The position numbers were made by a program, and so were the translations under genes. A DNA stretch of 14,514 bases, from positions 1 through 14,514 of the forward strand of contig JACQGW010000106.1 in NCBI GenBank assembly GCA_016199325.1, in the 5' to 3' direction. The notes beneath the pieces were generated by a model. It did not search any database. It was not told where the DNA came from and saw nothing but the letters and a program-made list of their open reading frames with translations. The DNA is from Chloroflexota bacterium (GTDB taxonomy: Bacteria; Chloroflexota; Dehalococcoidia; JACQGW01). Shown here in pieces: positions 13,299 to 14,514 of this stretch. The first letter of the stretch is position 1. Each line of letters begins with the position of its first letter.

Positions 13299-14514
13299 CT
13301 ACTTCTTCGTCACGTACGTCTTCTCATAGTGCATGTAGCGGTTCGACATTGGGACGTAGCCCTCGACCCGCTTGTTCATGACGTTCGCGAAGCGGTTGTA
13401 GTAGTTCGAGATGATGTTGACGTCGTCGAGGATCATCTTCTGCATGTCCCACATCATCTGCTTGCGCTTCTCCTGATCCTGGAGGAGCGACTGCTGCACG
13501 ATCATCTCGTCGAACTTCGGATCGCAGTGACCCCAGCGCTTGGCGCGCGGGTTGTCGCAGCCGAAGAAGATCCAGAGGAGCTCGTCGGGATCGGGCGAGT
13601 TCTGGGTGGCGTCGCCGATGAACATGCCGTGCTTGCCCTCGGTCACGAACGTGTAGAACTTCGAGGTGTCCATCTTCTCGATGGTCGCTTTGAAGCCGGC
13701 GGCGTTGAAGTCCGCCTGCATCAGCTCGGCCATGCGCGGCCAGAAGCCCGAGCTCTGGGTGTAGAGCAGGAACTCGACCCCACCGCCGGCCTCCTTCAGG
13801 AGGTCCTTCGCCTTCTGGATGTCGAACTTGTAGTAGTCTTTGAGCTGCGGAGCGAACGCCCACTGCGGCATCGAGACCAGTCCGGCCCCGATGTCGGCCT
13901 CGCCGTAGAAGACGACGTCGATGATCTTCTGCTTGTTGACGGCGTGGGCCATCGCCTTGCGGACTCGAACGTCCTTCATCGCGTCGTTCTTCTGGTTGAC
14001 GCCGATGTAGCCGGTCGAGACCGCCGGCACGACCTGGACCTTCAGGTTCGCGTTCTTTCGGAACATCTCGAGGTCCTTGAAGTCGACGAAGGTCGTAATA
14101 TCGACCTCACCGGAGAGGAGGCTGGCCGTCATCGCCTGCTCCTCGGCGATCTGTCGGACGACGACCCGGTCGAGTGCCGGCCGGCCGCCCCAGTAGCCGT
14201 CGAACGCCGTCATCGACGCCTGGACACCCTTCTCGACCTTCTCGAAGACGAAGGGGCCGGTGCCGACCGGGTTCCGGCCGACGTCCTTGACGCCGTACTT
14301 CTTGATGGCGGCCGGGCTCAAGATGCCACCGTAGGCGGCGGCAAGACCGGCGATGAACGATGCCATCGGCTTCTCCCGGACGATCTCGACGGTGAACTCG
14401 TCCTTGGCCTTGACCGACTTCACCCCCGGCAGGATCGACGTCCGGTAGATGGCGTTCTCGTCGTAGTAGGGGTGGTTCTTGTCGAGGTAGCGCATGTAGT
14501 TGAACTCGACGGCC
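13299..14514 (-). CDS. ABC transporter solute-binding protein, family 5 (paralogue 4, N-terminus outside window)
   Basis: The reading frame is open to the right edge, where the visible part begins AVEFNYMRYLDKNHPYY, matching the interior of the other three paralogues, so about 170 N-terminal residues (signal, lipobox, linker, first part of the domain) lie outside. The 404 visible residues include NPVGTGPFVFE, the conserved pocket-side segment DATQNSPDPDELLWIFFG, the Cys pair in GCDNPRAKRWGHCD and the common end YVTKK. An internal ATG at 14495 is not the start. It ends with a strong hairpin terminator (13243-13267). The missing part presumably carries the same lipoprotein signal. No enzyme gene adjoins it inside the window. 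Confidence 0.9.
   Translation of the reverse strand, partial: AVEFNYMRYLDKNHPYYDENAIYRTSILPGVKSVKAKDEFTVEIVREKPMASFIAGLAAAYGGILSPAAIKKYGVKDVGRNPVGTGPFVFEKVEKGVQASMTAFDGYWGGRPALDRVVVRQIAEEQAMTASLLSGEVDITTFVDFKDLEMFRKNANLKVQVVPAVSTGYIGVNQKNDAMKDVRVRKAMAHAVNKQKIIDVVFYGEADIGAGLVSMPQWAFAPQLKDYYKFDIQKAKDLLKEAGGGVEFLLYTQSSGFWPRMAELMQADFNAAGFKATIEKMDTSKFYTFVTEGKHGMFIGDATQNSPDPDELLWIFFGCDNPRAKRWGHCDPKFDEMIVQQSLLQDQEKRKQMMWDMQKMILDDVNIISNYYNRFANVMNKRVEGYVPMSNRYMHYEKTYVTKK

Noticed and set aside
13299..14495. Complete short binding protein starting at ATG 14495
   Set aside because: The frame continues upstream to the window edge with residues AVEFNY that match the paralogues, so the ATG is internal.
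356..14514. A defence system, secondary-metabolite cluster or new multi-gene system
   Set aside because: Every intact gene belongs to a common transport or catabolic family. Novelty here is in the repeats and arrangement, not in a new protein system.

Overview
The window is GC-rich bacterial DNA, with G/C strongly favoured at third codon positions. It encodes an uptake-and-degradation region built around peptide/nickel-type (family 5) ABC transport. The three complete binding proteins share an unusual N-terminus: a twin-arginine motif, a lipobox Cys at residue 40, then a low-complexity Ala/Pro/Gln/Thr linker. That style, together with dispersed 'GCTGCGGCTCGGAATGAC'-type palindromes between genes, fits an uncultured soil or sediment Chloroflexota-like bacterium. 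The phylum is an inference from style only; no rRNA or ribosomal protein gene is present.

Layout. One gene, a DapA-family lyase/aldolase (356-1246), is on the + strand behind a recognisable promoter (184-212) and a very large leader hairpin (224-337). Everything else reads leftward on the - strand. From the right edge the order is: binding protein 4 (13299-14514, cut by the window edge) with a terminator; an apparent operon of DppC-like permease, DppB-like permease, binding protein 3 and an HyuB-like hydantoinase/oxoprolinase subunit (12915-7451, gaps of 10, 30 and 7 nt); binding protein 2 (7286-5550); a decayed gene remnant (5106-5346) feeding into a metal-dependent amidohydrolase (5093-3915); a small cupin (3818-3492); and binding protein 1 (3008-1305), with its own promoter (3181-3209) and convergent with the dapA-like gene.

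How it may work together. Four close paralogues of one solute-binding lipoprotein share a window with a single permease pair and no ATPase genes, so several binding proteins may feed one translocator with ATPases encoded elsewhere. The enzymes (HyuB-like, amidohydrolase, cupin, DapA-like) suggest breakdown of imported amides, cyclic amides, small peptides or keto-acid compounds. The substrate cannot be read from the sequence.

The least ordinary material is between the genes. Several spacers hold short phased repeats: runs of a 7-base unit near GTYYCTG (224-343, 1253-1299, 7315-7349, 13271-13291), plus 8- and 9-base relatives (7377-7392, 3868-3891), and a separate family of long perfect palindromes (3383-3458, 5347-5543). 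In the dapA leader the heptads form the two arms of one hairpin, in register. I found no CRISPR array, tRNA, rRNA, transposase or phage gene, and no convincing new defence or enzymatic system. Seven of the nine genes with a visible start use GTG or TTG behind a purine-rich ribosome-binding site.
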